Assembly (NCBI RefSeq): GCF_018612875.1
Contig: NZ_JAGGRI010000009.1
Span: 1-64,000 of the forward strand
Source of the DNA: Lysobacter sp. ISL-50
Lineage (GTDB): Bacteria > Pseudomonadota > Gammaproteobacteria > Xanthomonadales > Xanthomonadaceae
Length of the DNA stretch: 64,000 nucleotides
Direction of reading: 5' to 3'
Part shown: piece by piece, positions 8,103 through 16,644 of the stretch
How positions within the stretch are numbered: the stretch's first letter is position 1
Layout: each line of letters begins with the position of its first letter
Translations under genes and position numbers: made by a program
Notes under the pieces: model-generated
What the model was told of the DNA's origin: nothing
What the model saw: the letters and a program-made list of their open reading frames with translations, nothing else
Databases searched by the model: none

Positions 8103-10379
8103 TCAACTGACGTAACGAGCAAAGCTTTTAGGTCGCAGACTCAAGCCGATCACGTAACGCGCGCCCTTACCGCCTCGATGTCGTCCGTACCGGCGCGAGT
8201 CCAAGAGTTCCGAAAAGCGCTTGATCGATCCGGCGAATTCACCATTGGCCAGGCACCAGTCCTTCCAGTCCGCGAACAAATCGGCGATCAAGGTCTTCGA
8301 TTGGGCGTGCTCTTGGCATCGCTCTTCGATCCAACGGCCCAATGCGTCCTCGGACTCGAAATACTCATCGGTGGCGCTGAGCACGCATTGAGGGGGCTTA
8401 AGGCCGACGCGCTGCCACTCCAAGCATCCTTCGACCGCCCAGGCTAGAACGCCTTCACGCTCGGCCAGGAGCTTCCGCGATAGATCACCGTCGCGCCGTT
8501 CCGGCGGCACGGTGACCGTGAAGGGGATTAGATGCAGGCGCCGTTTCATCGCCTCATCCACATTACGAATGGCCGGCTTATGGTTGCCTGCGATAACCAA
8601 TTTGAACTGCGGCGTGTATTCGAAGAAGTCCTGCCGCATAAACCTCGCCATGATTTTGTCGCCGCCGGTGATCGCCTTCAACTTCGACTCGTTCCATCGC
8701 CGCCCCTCCTCCGTCTCAACCGCGGCCACGAAGCGCGCACCGCGCAGACCGGCTAACTCGGTCGGATGTCGCTCGCCGCGGCTCTCCATGAACGTATCCA
8801 TCGGCGCGCTGGTGGCGTAGTCGCCCAGGAGCGATGACAGCGTGTTGACGAACACCGACTTGCCGTTGGCGCCGGTGCCATAGAGGAAAAACAGCGCATG
8901 CTCAGTGGTGACGCCAGTCAGGCAGTAGCCGACCATGCGCTGCAGATACGCCTGCAGGTCGGCATCGCCGCCGGTGACGTCCGCGAGGAAGCGGCGCCAG
9001 AGCGAATGCTCGCCGCCCATGCCGGCTGTTGCCATACGGGTCAGTCGATCTGAACGCGAATGCCTGCGCAGCGCCCCTGTCTTGAGATCGATCGTCCCCG
9101 CAGGAGAGTTCAACAGCCAGGGCCGCGTATCCCACTCCTCCGCATCGGAGGCATGGTAGCGATCGCTGCGTGCCATGCGCTCTACAGCGTGCACCGTCGA
9201 CGCGCTCGCCAGCCGTGACTGCTGGCTGCCGGAGTTGGCGTAGGTCGCCGCAACCCGGCAGACGCCACGGACGAGATGGTTGACGGTCAACGTGCGGTCG
9301 GGATTCCAGCGCTGTCCGCTCCAGACCATCCACTGGCTCCAGGCCGCGCAGTAGCGCCAATCTTCGTGGTATCGCTTGGTGAATGCCGTGGCCAGGCCGT
9401 CGTCGGTGTGCCAGCCCAGTTCGCCGAAGTCGATCGCCTCGGTCCGCTCCGGTCGTGTGATCGGCGTGCGCTCGCCCGCGCGCAGGAAGCCAATCACGTC
9501 GAAGTGCTCATCGACGGCATCGGCCGCATCCCAGCCCTGCTCCTTGTCCTCGGGCGGATAGAGGATCGCGCTGGAGATGGCGCCGGCTGCGAGCGCGGCT
9601 TGGGCGACGGTTAGGGCGTAGTCCCACCCGGGCTTGTCCTTGTCCGGCCAGATCAGGACGTGCTTGCCGCGCAGCGGCGACCAATCGGTCTTCTCGATCG
9701 GCGCCTTCGCACCGTTCATGGCGGTCGTGGCGGCCACGTCCAGGGCGATCAAGGCATCGGCTGCCTTCTCGCCCTCCACGACCACGATGTCGAGCGCCTG
9801 GGCAAGACCGGGCTGGTTATAGAGCGGGCGCGGTTCCGGCGCGAGGTGCTTGCGCCGCTTGGCGTCCCAGGGCCGGTATTCCTTACCGGTCGGGGGGTCG
9901 TAGCGGTAGACGCAGGCGATCAGCTCGCCTTCGGCGCTGTGGTAGTCCCAACGCGCGGTCGCCGGGCCAAGCTCGTCCAACACCGGCTCGGCGCGGCGCC
10001 GCTTCGGCGCCGAACTCGGCGTCGTCGCCGGCACGTGCCCGACTAAGTCGACCGCCCGCGCCAGCACTGCGGCGAAGTCACGCTGTGCATCAAGTCCCGC
10101 CTGCGCCGCGATTAGATCGAAGACATCGCCGCCCTCGCCCGTCGCGTGGTCCGTCCAAAGGCCTGCCTTGGGCCCAGACAACTCGATCTCTAAGCTGTCG
10201 CCCTTTTCGCCGCGCACATCGCCGATGTGGAACTTGCCGCGGCGAACGCGCCCATGCGGGTACAGTTCTTGGAGAACCCCCTCAAGGCGTTGCAGTAACC
10301 GCACCCTAATGGGATCCCGCGACGAACGCTCTGCTGGCCGAGACTCCGTCGGAGCCTCGGCGTCGTTGAAGTCCATCAT
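8103..10379 (-). CDS. phage/plasmid primase-helicase (toprim + D5/SF3 helicase)
   Basis: 758 aa. N-terminal primase part with a TOPRIM segment VVVEGEKAADALIALD (about residues 195-210) and a later acidic IWPDKDKPG. The C-terminal half is an SF3 helicase of the P4/D5 type: Walker A YGTGANGKSVF, Walker B-like AAVETEEG, and the sensor strand LVIAGNHKP, ended by a winged helix. It would unwind and prime element DNA, so the element probably replicates autonomously at some stage. Coupled to the 51-aa gene upstream (ATGA at 10376-10379). Confidence 0.92.
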   Translation of the reverse strand: MMDFNDAEAPTESRPAERSSRDPIRVRLLQRLEGVLQELYPHGRVRRGKFHIGDVRGEKGDSLEIELSGPKAGLWTDHATGEGGDVFDLIAAQAGLDAQRDFAAVLARAVDLVGHVPATTPSSAPKRRRAEPVLDELGPATARWDYHSAEGELIACVYRYDPPTGKEYRPWDAKRRKHLAPEPRPLYNQPGLAQALDIVVVEGEKAADALIALDVAATTAMNGAKAPIEKTDWSPLRGKHVLIWPDKDKPGWDYALTVAQAALAAGAISSAILYPPEDKEQGWDAADAVDEHFDVIGFLRAGERTPITRPERTEAIDFGELGWHTDDGLATAFTKRYHEDWRYCAAWSQWMVWSGQRWNPDRTLTVNHLVRGVCRVAATYANSGSQQSRLASASTVHAVERMARSDRYHASDAEEWDTRPWLLNSPAGTIDLKTGALRRHSRSDRLTRMATAGMGGEHSLWRRFLADVTGGDADLQAYLQRMVGYCLTGVTTEHALFFLYGTGANGKSVFVNTLSSLLGDYATSAPMDTFMESRGERHPTELAGLRGARFVAAVETEEGRRWNESKLKAITGGDKIMARFMRQDFFEYTPQFKLVIAGNHKPAIRNVDEAMKRRLHLIPFTVTVPPERRDGDLSRKLLAEREGVLAWAVEGCLEWQRVGLKPPQCVLSATDEYFESEDALGRWIEERCQEHAQSKTLIADLFADWKDWCLANGEFAGSIKRFSELLDSRRYGRHRGGKGARYVIGLSLRPKSFARYVS

Positions 10380-10531
10380 GCCAAACGCCTTTCTTTCAGC
10401 GGCGCAGGCAAATCACGGAACGCATTGAACCAAGGCAACGCGGCTTGAAAGCGCCTGCCGGGCAACGTGAGCAGGGCGATTGGCACGAAGTTGGGCATGA
10501 CGACGGCGCTTTCGCGGGGGGAGGTATTCAT
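10376..10531 (-). CDS. small coupled protein upstream of the primase (51 aa)
   Basis: The ATG at 10531 follows GAGG at good spacing and lies 11 bases after the nuclease gene stop. The stop overlaps the primase start as ATGA, so translation is almost certainly coupled. The product begins MNTSPRESAVVMP, is rich in P, F, L and R, and has no membrane segment long enough to be certain. Family unknown; it may serve mainly as a translational bridge or as a primase partner. Confidence 0.6.
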   Translation of the reverse strand: MNTSPRESAVVMPNFVPIALLTLPGRRFQAALPWFNAFRDLPAPLKERRLA

Positions 10532-10544
10532 TGGAGCCTCGCGG

Positions 10545-11294
10545 TCAGTGAAGCGTGGTGGTAGCCGGCCAGGACCAGCAGCGGTCCTGCCAGGCGCAGG
10601 CTCGGCATGTTTGGTGGGTGGGTGTCGTGCTGATCCGGGGAAGGAGTTCGGCAGCGTCACAGGCGCGTAGGATCTCGACGGCGCGATCTGACGCGCGCTG
10701 TGCCAAGCCGCGGTCGAAGACCACGCGCTCGGCGTAGATCGCCATATCGTCGGCACAGATCGCGGTGAACAATGCGGGATGCTCGTGCAGTCCCAGGTAG
10801 GCCTGGTACAGCGCGATCTGCGTGGCGTAGACCGGCCGGCTGGCGGCGAGTCGCTTCTTCTGCAATTCGCGGAAGGACTTGGTGCCGACCGCCTTGTTCT
10901 CCCAGAGCATGGGATACCGAAACCCGTCCGGTCCGCCGACGATGATTCCGTCTGCATGGCCGCGGACGCGGCCGCCAGCCGTTTCGAATCCGAACTGCTG
11001 ACCGCTTGCGTCGTGGGTGTGCAGATCGAAGCCGGCCACGCGCAGCCAGTCGGCCATCCAGTCTTCCATCTGATGGCCGCGCTGGAATACGCGCAGCACG
11101 CGGCCGGGAAAGTGACGGCCGCAATCCTTGGCCGCGTCGAAGAACTGGAACTGGAGTCGGCGGCTGCACTCCTCACCCAAGCTGGAGGCGCCCAAATAGG
11201 CGCGGGCGGGCCGTTGTGTCGCCTCCCGCTCCATCGCCGCATCGACCAGCGTCGTAAGGTGCTCGGATAGATCGTGCGAGTTGAAATCAAGCAT
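10545..11294 (-). CDS. PD-(D/E)XK nuclease, RecB/Cas4-like
   Basis: About 249 aa from ATG 11294 (a TTG at 11318 is the alternative). The nuclease core is visible: GHADGIIVGG (motif II Asp) and LWENKAVG (E-x-K), followed by a conserved Gln helix (ATQIALYQAYL). The C-terminus carries CRACAWQDRCW and an upstream EECSRR; together the four Cys are suggestive of the Fe-S cluster of Cas4/AddB-type nucleases. In phages such enzymes pair with a RecA/AAA ATPase and an SSB-like protein, both of which are encoded upstream here, so a role in element recombination is likely. Confidence 0.85.
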   Translation of the reverse strand: MLDFNSHDLSEHLTTLVDAAMEREATQRPARAYLGASSLGEECSRRLQFQFFDAAKDCGRHFPGRVLRVFQRGHQMEDWMADWLRVAGFDLHTHDASGQQFGFETAGGRVRGHADGIIVGGPDGFRYPMLWENKAVGTKSFRELQKKRLAASRPVYATQIALYQAYLGLHEHPALFTAICADDMAIYAERVVFDRGLAQRASDRAVEILRACDAAELLPRISTTPTHQTCRACAWQDRCWSWPATTTLH

Positions 11295-11345
11295 GGCTTC
11301 GCTCGAATAGGCGGGCAATGCCAGAATTTTCCTGGCATGCCCTTT

Positions 11346-11777
11346 TTAGAAGGGAATCGGGTCGTCGAAGGGTCGATCGGAATCCCATGCGGGCAGCGGC
11401 TTGCTTCGCGGATCCGTCTGCTCGCGCAGCGACAGTTCGTAGGCCATCGTCACGGCCTCAATCACTTCGGTGGCCTGCACTTGGCTGTACTGCGCCAGCG
11501 GCACGTGGAAGCCGACGCGCTCAGCGACTTGCGCCAGCGCCGACAGGCACGCGCGCTGCGCTTCGTGGGAAAGGGGGTGTGGCACGTGCAAAAGCTCCTC
11601 CACCGCGCTCGGATTCGTCCGGGCTCGGGTCGCGTAGAGTTGGTGAAAAGCGTTCTGGCACGTGGTCGAGCAGAACGCCCAGCGATACGGGGTGCGCCGC
11701 GGGTCAGCGATGCGGCGGCGCAGGTCCAGATGTCCAAACCCGCGCGCGGGTCGGCCGCAACCCCAGCACGGCGTCAT
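11346..11777 (-). CDS. DUF6511-like zinc-finger phage protein
   Basis: 143 aa. N-terminal CWGCG and FCSTTC make a four-cysteine zinc-binding site, followed by a helical region. The family is seen in phage replication clusters under DUF6511, without a defined activity. Its ATG overlaps the preceding 65-aa gene as ATGA. Confidence 0.72.
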   Translation of the reverse strand: MTPCWGCGRPARGFGHLDLRRRIADPRRTPYRWAFCSTTCQNAFHQLYATRARTNPSAVEELLHVPHPLSHEAQRACLSALAQVAERVGFHVPLAQYSQVQATEVIEAVTMAYELSLREQTDPRSKPLPAWDSDRPFDDPIPF

Positions 11778-11971
11778 CGGCCATGCCGCGATCGATCAAA
11801 GACATGGTCGCGGTACTCGATCAGGGCTTGCGCGTGATCGTCGTGGTGCTGCGCCAGAGCAAGCAGGCGCTGGATCTGCGCTTCAAGCTCGGCGCTGGAT
11901 AACTCGCGCAAGGGGGTGAAGATGCCGTTGCCATTGGGGGAACGGTCCTGGAGGCGCGGATTTCGTGGCAT
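11774..11971 (-). CDS. small charged helical protein (65 aa)
   Basis: A 65-aa, His- and Arg-rich protein predicted to be mostly helical (LSSAELEAQIQRLLALAQ). The 4-base overlap with the DUF6511-like gene and 15-base gap from the SSB-like gene make it a real member of the operon. Family unknown. Confidence 0.6.
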   Translation of the reverse strand: MPRNPRLQDRSPNGNGIFTPLRELSSAELEAQIQRLLALAQHHDDHAQALIEYRDHVFDRSRHGR

Positions 11972-11986
11972 GGCGGCGTATGCCCA

Positions 11987-12598
11987 TCACTGCGCCCACG
12001 TGGGTCGGCCGGCGGTAGGCGCCTGCGCTGCCGCCTGATTCGCAGCGTGCGCCATGTGCGCCGGCATCGCGGCGGCCTGTGCTGGTAGCGATTGGATCGC
12101 GCCCATCACCTCCTTGTACTGCGGATGGTCGGGCATGATCGGCATCTTGATCACGGCCTTGTCCTCGCCATAGCTGTCCTTTTCCCAATCGATCTTGCCG
12201 ACGAACTCGGTACCGTCCAGATCGCCGAAACTCTCGATGCACCGGCCCTGTTGTGCGGCCGCGCTCATGTCGTCCGGATGCAGTGCGTTCGCGGAATTGA
12301 GGACGCCCTTGATGAAGCTTCGCCCCATCTGGCCCCAGGTCGGTCCCTTCGGGCTATGCAGGCCGATCAGCGTCCACAGCTTGCGGCGCGCGTACTTGCC
12401 CTCCAGCACGACGAACTCGGCGTTGAGGTAGACCGCGCCGGTATCGCCGCGGGTGGCCCAGCCGTGCAGCCAGCCGTTGGCAGCGTCGCTGTACCCGCCG
12501 GGTTTGAGGGTCATGCGCACCTTGACCAAGGTGCCCTTCGGGATGAGGGAGAACGCCGGGCTTTCGGCGTCGTTGAAGTTGTTCCAGGCGGAGGACAT
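11987..12598 (-). CDS. probable phage single-strand-binding-type protein
   Basis: 203 aa. Begins MSSAWNNFNDAES and continues with beta-rich OB-like sequence (GTLVKVRMTLKPGG, AVYLNAEFVVLEGKYARRKLW), then an acidic DWEKDSYGEDKAV segment and an Ala/Gln/Pro-rich flexible C-terminus ending PTWAQ. This layout and its position next to an AAA ATPase and RecB-like nuclease fit DUF669-type recombination accessory proteins. The assignment rests on layout and neighbours, not a diagnostic motif. Confidence 0.6.
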   Translation of the reverse strand: MSSAWNNFNDAESPAFSLIPKGTLVKVRMTLKPGGYSDAANGWLHGWATRGDTGAVYLNAEFVVLEGKYARRKLWTLIGLHSPKGPTWGQMGRSFIKGVLNSANALHPDDMSAAAQQGRCIESFGDLDGTEFVGKIDWEKDSYGEDKAVIKMPIMPDHPQYKEVMGAIQSLPAQAAAMPAHMAHAANQAAAQAPTAGRPTWAQ

Positions 12599-12613
12599 GG
12601 TTGACCTTACTTA

Positions 12614-13441
12614 TCAATGGATCGCGGGGGGAGTGGGCGCAGCCGCCTCCGGCGCGCCGAGCTTTCGCATGAGCTGGCCCAGGTCCGGGGGTTCGACCAT
12701 GTCGAGCCGGCCGGATCGGTCCTTGGCGGGGTAACCCCAAGGGTTGGCGGTGTGGCAAACGAAGGCGCGATAGGCGGCCCCTTCCGCCGCAGGGACCTCG
12801 GCCAGCGTGATCACCTCGTCCACGATGCCCGGCAGTTCCAGACCGGTCTTGGCACCGTCGATCTGCAGGGCATGGACACGCCGATTAAAGTCATCGACCC
12901 GCTCTTCGAGGATGCCGACGAACCAGACGTGCTTGCCGCGAACGTGCTGGAGGTGGGTCAGCCAGCCGACCATCTCCTGGCCCAGCAAGCCGTAGGCGCC
13001 GCGCGTATCGGGCTTGCCCGTCTTTTCGGAAAAGGCCTGCGGCTGGCCCTTGCACCACTGCAGGCACAGGCGACCGGCGACGGTGATCGAGTCCACGAAC
13101 AGGGTCTGGTATTTCGCGAACACGGCCGGATCGCCGTAACGCAGCCGCGCGGCCTCGAAGTGCCACTGACTGAAGGGTTGGCCTTCGCGCAGGGCGGGAT
13201 TGGGTCCGCCGAGCAGGACCGCGATATCGCGGCAGTCATCCCAGGTGCGGGGACGGATGCTGTCGCCCGGCCACGTGGCCACAGGCAGGTCGCCGGCCTC
13301 GATGTCCACGAACAAGGTCGTGGCCGGATCCAACGTCCAAAGCTGCGAAGTCTTGCCCAACCCCCAACTGCCGACGAGGACGCCCTTGACGCCCCGGGTT
13401 TCGGCCAGCCGTTGCTCGGCGGTAATGATCGGAAGCGCCAT
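12614..13441 (-). CDS. AAA/RecA-like ATPase of phage recombination module (AAA_24)
   Basis: 275 aa. Walker A is VGSWGLGKTSQL near residue 22, Walker B is TLFVDSITV around residue 112, and an HVWFVGILEERVDD strand follows. This is the AAA_24 pattern of phage NTP-binding proteins that act with SSB-like and nuclease partners in homologous recombination. Its ATG overlaps the stop of a 23-codon ORF (TGATG at 13439-13443). Confidence 0.85.
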   Translation of the reverse strand: MALPIITAEQRLAETRGVKGVLVGSWGLGKTSQLWTLDPATTLFVDIEAGDLPVATWPGDSIRPRTWDDCRDIAVLLGGPNPALREGQPFSQWHFEAARLRYGDPAVFAKYQTLFVDSITVAGRLCLQWCKGQPQAFSEKTGKPDTRGAYGLLGQEMVGWLTHLQHVRGKHVWFVGILEERVDDFNRRVHALQIDGAKTGLELPGIVDEVITLAEVPAAEGAAYRAFVCHTANPWGYPAKDRSGRLDMVEPPDLGQLMRKLGAPEAAAPTPPAIH

Positions 13442-13512
13442 CAGACGGCGCCCCCGTCATGGACTGCGGTCATCAGAATCCGGCGCCCCCAACTTACAGC
13501 TGCAATTACCAT
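13441..13512 (-). CDS. 23-codon bridging ORF
   Basis: Starts in TGATG with the stop of the 156-aa gene (13512) and ends in TGATG with the ATPase start (13441), so ribosomes could pass through three genes without leaving. The peptide is MVIAAVSWGRRIL followed by ten residues. There is no other evidence that the peptide itself matters. Confidence 0.4.
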   Translation of the reverse strand: MVIAAVSWGRRILMTAVHDGGAV

Positions 13513-13982
13513 CACGCTTGTCCTTCGGTCAGCGACAGACGGAATACCGGTTTGCCCGGCTTGAGGGTTCGGGCAGGCTCGAAGGACGCGCGCATCGATA
13601 CCGGCCACGCGGTGTACTTGGTCTCGCTGACGCGATAACTGATCTCCACGAACTCGGCCGGGTTTTCGCCCGCGGCACGGATACGCTCCACGATCCTTCC
13701 GAGCACGGCCTGATCCCACTCCACCTTCTTCGGCACCTCGCAGGAAATCCGTACCGCGCCCTCGGTCAGCGTGACCGTGCCGGTGTCCTTGCCGACGGCG
13801 AACCGCTGCTCGGCGGCGCGCTTGCCGTAACGGATGTCGAGCGCCTGGTCGATTTTGTCGGCTTGGGCGCGTGCTACGGCGACGGCCTCGGAAGCCTGGA
13901 CCTTCAAGTCGAGCAGCAAGTCCGGAGCGAACCCAGCCAGTTCGCTCGCCGGACGATCGATACAGCGTGCGAGCAGGTTCAT
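13512..13982 (-). CDS. hypothetical replication-module protein (156 aa)
   Basis: Helical N-terminal half (ELAGFAPDLLLDLKVQASEA) and a beta-rich C-terminal half with charged strands (TLTEGAVRISCEVPKKVEW). Typical of small proteins that precede AAA_24 ATPases in Xanthomonadaceae prophage-like elements; no function known. Overlaps the HTH gene upstream by 4 bases. Confidence 0.65.
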   Translation of the reverse strand: MNLLARCIDRPASELAGFAPDLLLDLKVQASEAVAVARAQADKIDQALDIRYGKRAAEQRFAVGKDTGTVTLTEGAVRISCEVPKKVEWDQAVLGRIVERIRAAGENPAEFVEISYRVSETKYTAWPVSMRASFEPARTLKPGKPVFRLSLTEGQA

Positions 13983-14245
13983 GCCGGTACTCCTTGTGCT
14001 GCCGCGCTCGCGCGCTGCGCCGTCAGGCGCAGGTCATTGCTGGGGATGCGTGCAGTGTCAGCGGTGGAGGTGCGCATGGACTCGGACTCGTATTGCTCGA
14101 TGTCCTCCAGGCGGTACTTCACGCGCCGCCCCATGACCTTGAAGAACGGCGGACCGATCGCGTCGGCGCGCCAGCGCGCCAGGGTTTCAGGGGTGACGTC
14201 CCAGCGCACGGCAAGCTGTTCGGTCGTCAGAGAGTTGTCGCTCAT
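13979..14245 (-). CDS. AlpA/excisionase-like HTH protein
   Basis: 88 aa. Residues 5-50 form a MerR-like winged helix: LTTEQLAVRWDVTPETLARW, then IGPPFFKVMGRRVKYRLEDIEQY, the classic pattern of excisionase/AlpA regulators. The C-terminal 35 residues are disordered. As first gene of the minus train, facing the repeat-rich control region, it may set transcription of the train or assist excision. Confidence 0.82.
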   Translation of the reverse strand: MSDNSLTTEQLAVRWDVTPETLARWRADAIGPPFFKVMGRRVKYRLEDIEQYESESMRTSTADTARIPSNDLRLTAQRASAAAQGVPA

Positions 14246-14302
14246 GGGAAAAGTCCTCTTCGTCGGCGTGGTGCGGCCGGGGCGAGAGACTGCGCGAAGC
14301 AG

Positions 14303-14638
14303 AGCTAGGAATGAAAGAGGGGAACGAGCTAGGAATCGTCCGCCGATTTCTAGACGTTCCTAGCTGAAACCGTATGTCGAGCTAAAAACAAGGATTTTTT
14401 TAGCTAGGAATCGACAAGCCGCGCGACGAGATTTTTTTTTGCTCCCGTACGCGCCACCGCCGAGTCGAGACGCAGGCACCTGATCACCAGAGTGCAGATT
14501 TCTGCACATTGCACATGCGCCACCACGTCAGTGCGATGCTGAAAGGAGTCGCGTACATCGCGAGGACGCGAGCGTCAGCGACGTATCTCGTAGTGCGGTT
14601 CCTAGCTCAACCATAGGAATCGGGACCGATTCCTAGCT
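14303..14638. repeat. cluster of AGCTAGGAAT repeats (iteron or operator array)
   Basis: Six near-perfect copies: direct at 14303, 14327 and 14402; inverted at 14356 and 14598 (GTTCCTAGCT) and 14629 (ATTCCTAGCT). Shorter partial copies occur near 14345 and 14613. Interspersed poly-T tracts (14394-14401, 14432-14440) lower local stability. The array lies between divergent operons, the expected place for a repressor operator set or a replication origin. Confidence 0.8.
14492..14507. promoter_or_regulatory. 16-bp perfect palindrome in the control region
   Basis: GTGCAGATTTCTGCAC is a perfect inverted repeat, the shape of a dimeric repressor site, distinct in sequence from the surrounding AGCTAGGAAT copies. 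Confidence 0.55.
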
Positions 14639-15066
14639 CTCGCGCTGCTGAATCCAAACGAACCGTGAACTCGCGCTCGTGACTTGTGGGGGATGGCGTT
14701 CAGTGATGTTGCGCATGGCTTCGGCGCCGCGCTATCTTCGTTAAGAAGAAAGAAAGCCCACTCGAAATGGGCCGCACAATGAAGGACATCACCGATGCGC
14801 AATGGACTGTTCCACCACATCGTCGTGGCGGCTTCGCGCAACCACGACAAAACTCTCCCCCGATGCTACCGCGCGCCGAACATCGGTTGCGTACGAGACC
14901 GAATCGGCGCGGGCGCAAGCCTACGCCTATCGATCCTCACTTCGCATCAGATAGCGCGCCAGTCGATCGACTGATCGGCTAGTTCGCTTCGCCTCTGCTC
15001 CATCCCGATTCAGACCGCTAGGGCCTGACGGGCAGCTTTTGCCCCGGCAAAACCGAAGGAAACAAC
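14639..15066. other. rest of the divergent control region, no supported gene
   Basis: About 430 bases. Contains a small hairpin GCCCA...TGGGC (14756-14772). ORFs at 14602-14850 and 14767-14982 overlap each other on opposite strands, lack conserved features and are not accepted. Confidence 0.4.
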
Positions 15067-15981
15067 GTGCTCAATAGAGTCATCCACTGGTTCGAGCTCG
15101 AACCGGTCGGCGCCCTGCTGTCCTACGACCACGACGCCATGTGGCCGTTCGTGCAGGCAGGCGCACTGACCGATCCGAAGCGCACGCGGTATGCAGAGTG
15201 CCGCGTGTGCAAGGCGAGGGAATCCATACAGGTCTATACGTGGGGCGAGCATCTGGTGCGCTGCAAGCGATGCGCGGGTGAAGTCGAATTCGGGCTTGAG
15301 TTCACCTCGGTGAGCCCACGGCCCGCGTGGCTGGCCGATTCGCTGGCGCGCCAGATCGACGGATCGACGGAACCGGCGAATGAACTGATCGCGGGCCGCC
15401 TGTGGCGCTTGACTCGACGATTGAGCTCAAGCCCGAGCGTCTACCTGCTTCGCTCGTCACTCAGCTTGGATCCGTCTCCGATCATCGATGCCTTGAATGA
15501 CGACTGCGAGAACGGTCGGCGCTTGGTCATCTCGACATCACTGTTCCGATCGATGCCGGTGGCTGCGCCAACCCTCACTTTCTTACCCCTGGATGAAGTC
15601 GCACATATGGAAATGGAAGGTATTCGCTTAGACACCCGAAACCTGCTGCCGCATCTGACGGATCAAATACCGCTGTGGTTCGAACTGTCGCCTCCACACA
15701 ACCGACTGACGATCGGAAGCGAAACGCTCTCGCTTCGCCGGCGCCAACCGGAGTTCATGCGCCTGCTGAAGCTGGCCCACGCTTCAGGCGCAAAGACGGC
15801 GAGTTGGCGCGCGCTGCTCCAACGTGCCGGTTACAACGCCACCTATACCAGTCTGGCGCAGGTGTTCCCATCGTCTGTGTTCCGCTTCATCGATACGTCC
15901 AAAGACGACGTGTGGATCCGCAAGTCGGTCCTTCCCCTATCGCGCGCCGGTCCAGATCGGCAAAAGCAGAGCAATCGATGA
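15067..15981 (+). CDS. hypothetical zinc-ribbon / winged-helix protein (304 aa)
   Basis: Starts at GTG 15067 after AAGGAAACAAC. Residues 45-70 hold CRVCKAR and CKRCAGEVEF, a four-Cys zinc ribbon. The middle is alpha/beta without known motifs. The C-terminus (LRRRQPEFMRLLKLAHASGA) looks like the start of a winged helix that ends near the stop. First gene of the plus-strand operon leading to the recombinases, so it may be an activator or a recombination accessory factor; not a recognised family. Confidence 0.65.
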   Translation: MLNRVIHWFELEPVGALLSYDHDAMWPFVQAGALTDPKRTRYAECRVCKARESIQVYTWGEHLVRCKRCAGEVEFGLEFTSVSPRPAWLADSLARQIDGSTEPANELIAGRLWRLTRRLSSSPSVYLLRSSLSLDPSPIIDALNDDCENGRRLVISTSLFRSMPVAAPTLTFLPLDEVAHMEMEGIRLDTRNLLPHLTDQIPLWFELSPPHNRLTIGSETLSLRRRQPEFMRLLKLAHASGAKTASWRALLQRAGYNATYTSLAQVFPSSVFRFIDTSKDDVWIRKSVLPLSRAGPDRQKQSNR

Positions 15982-16184
15982 GCATCGATACCCGCAATGA
16001 ACGCAGCGCCGCGATGGCGCGTCTGCAAACGGTCGCCGAGATTCTCGCCACAGGACTGATTCGAATGCGGCGCGCGGCGACAGCTGCGGCGAAGGGCCCT
16101 GTGGACCTTGATAACGCGTCCGAAGAGAGGGTGTATGTCACCGACCTCAAACCACCACGGAGAGACCGTCGTGACATCCACTAA
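15978..16184 (+). CDS. small helical protein (68 aa)
   Basis: ATG at 15978 overlaps the upstream stop as ATGA. A longer in-frame reading from 15675 is a shadow. The product starts MSIDTRNERSAAMARLQTVA, is helical and basic, and sits directly upstream of DUF2924. Short helical proteins in this place are standard in recombinase cassettes of xanthomonad and Burkholderia islands; function unknown. Confidence 0.6.
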   Translation: MSIDTRNERSAAMARLQTVAEILATGLIRMRRAATAAAKGPVDLDNASEERVYVTDLKPPRRDRRDIH

Positions 16185-16644
16185 TCCTACATCGCCGCAC
16201 ATCATCGCCCAGATCGAGTCGCTATACGACATGAAATGGATAGATCTCAAGAGCTTGTGGACTGAGCGATTCGGTAGCCCGCCCGGCGTCAACAATCGGC
16301 GGTATGTCGAGCGACGCTTGGCCCATCGAATACAGGAGGATGCGGCGCGCGAAGCCCAGTCCGTCGTTGTGGTCACCAACGAGGCGCGCGTTCGACACCT
16401 GCTCGCCACGGGAACGTTGAAGCCGCAGACCAAGAAGGGACTGCAGCCGGGCCAGGTGATCACCAAGAACTACCACGGCGTACTGCACACCGTTCGTGTC
16501 CTCGGCAAAGACCGCTTCGAACACAACGGAAAGCTGTACCTCAGTCTTTCGGCCATCGCCCGCGAAATCACCGGAACTCGCTGGTCCGGTCCGCTTTTCT
16601 TCGGCGTCAAGCCGACCAACGCTTCTAAGGATTCCTCCCGATGA
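16171..16644 (+). CDS. DUF2924 protein
   Basis: 157 aa from GTG 16171 with GGAGAG upstream (ATG 16135 is possible). Opening HIIAQIESLYDMKWIDLKSLW and the central RFGSPPGVNNRRYVERRLAHRI are the DUF2924 signature; a TxGTRWSGPLFFG motif closes the domain. DUF2924 genes nearly always precede a serine recombinase in integrative elements, as here (4-base overlap with the next gene), and may be a recombination directionality or accessory factor. Confidence 0.85.
   Translation: MTSTNPTSPHIIAQIESLYDMKWIDLKSLWTERFGSPPGVNNRRYVERRLAHRIQEDAAREAQSVVVVTNEARVRHLLATGTLKPQTKKGLQPGQVITKNYHGVLHTVRVLGKDRFEHNGKLYLSLSAIAREITGTRWSGPLFFGVKPTNASKDSSR

Noticed and set aside
14602-14982. Overlapping ORFs on both strands in the control region
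   Set aside because: They overlap each other, lie over repeat-rich DNA and have no ribosome site or known fold.
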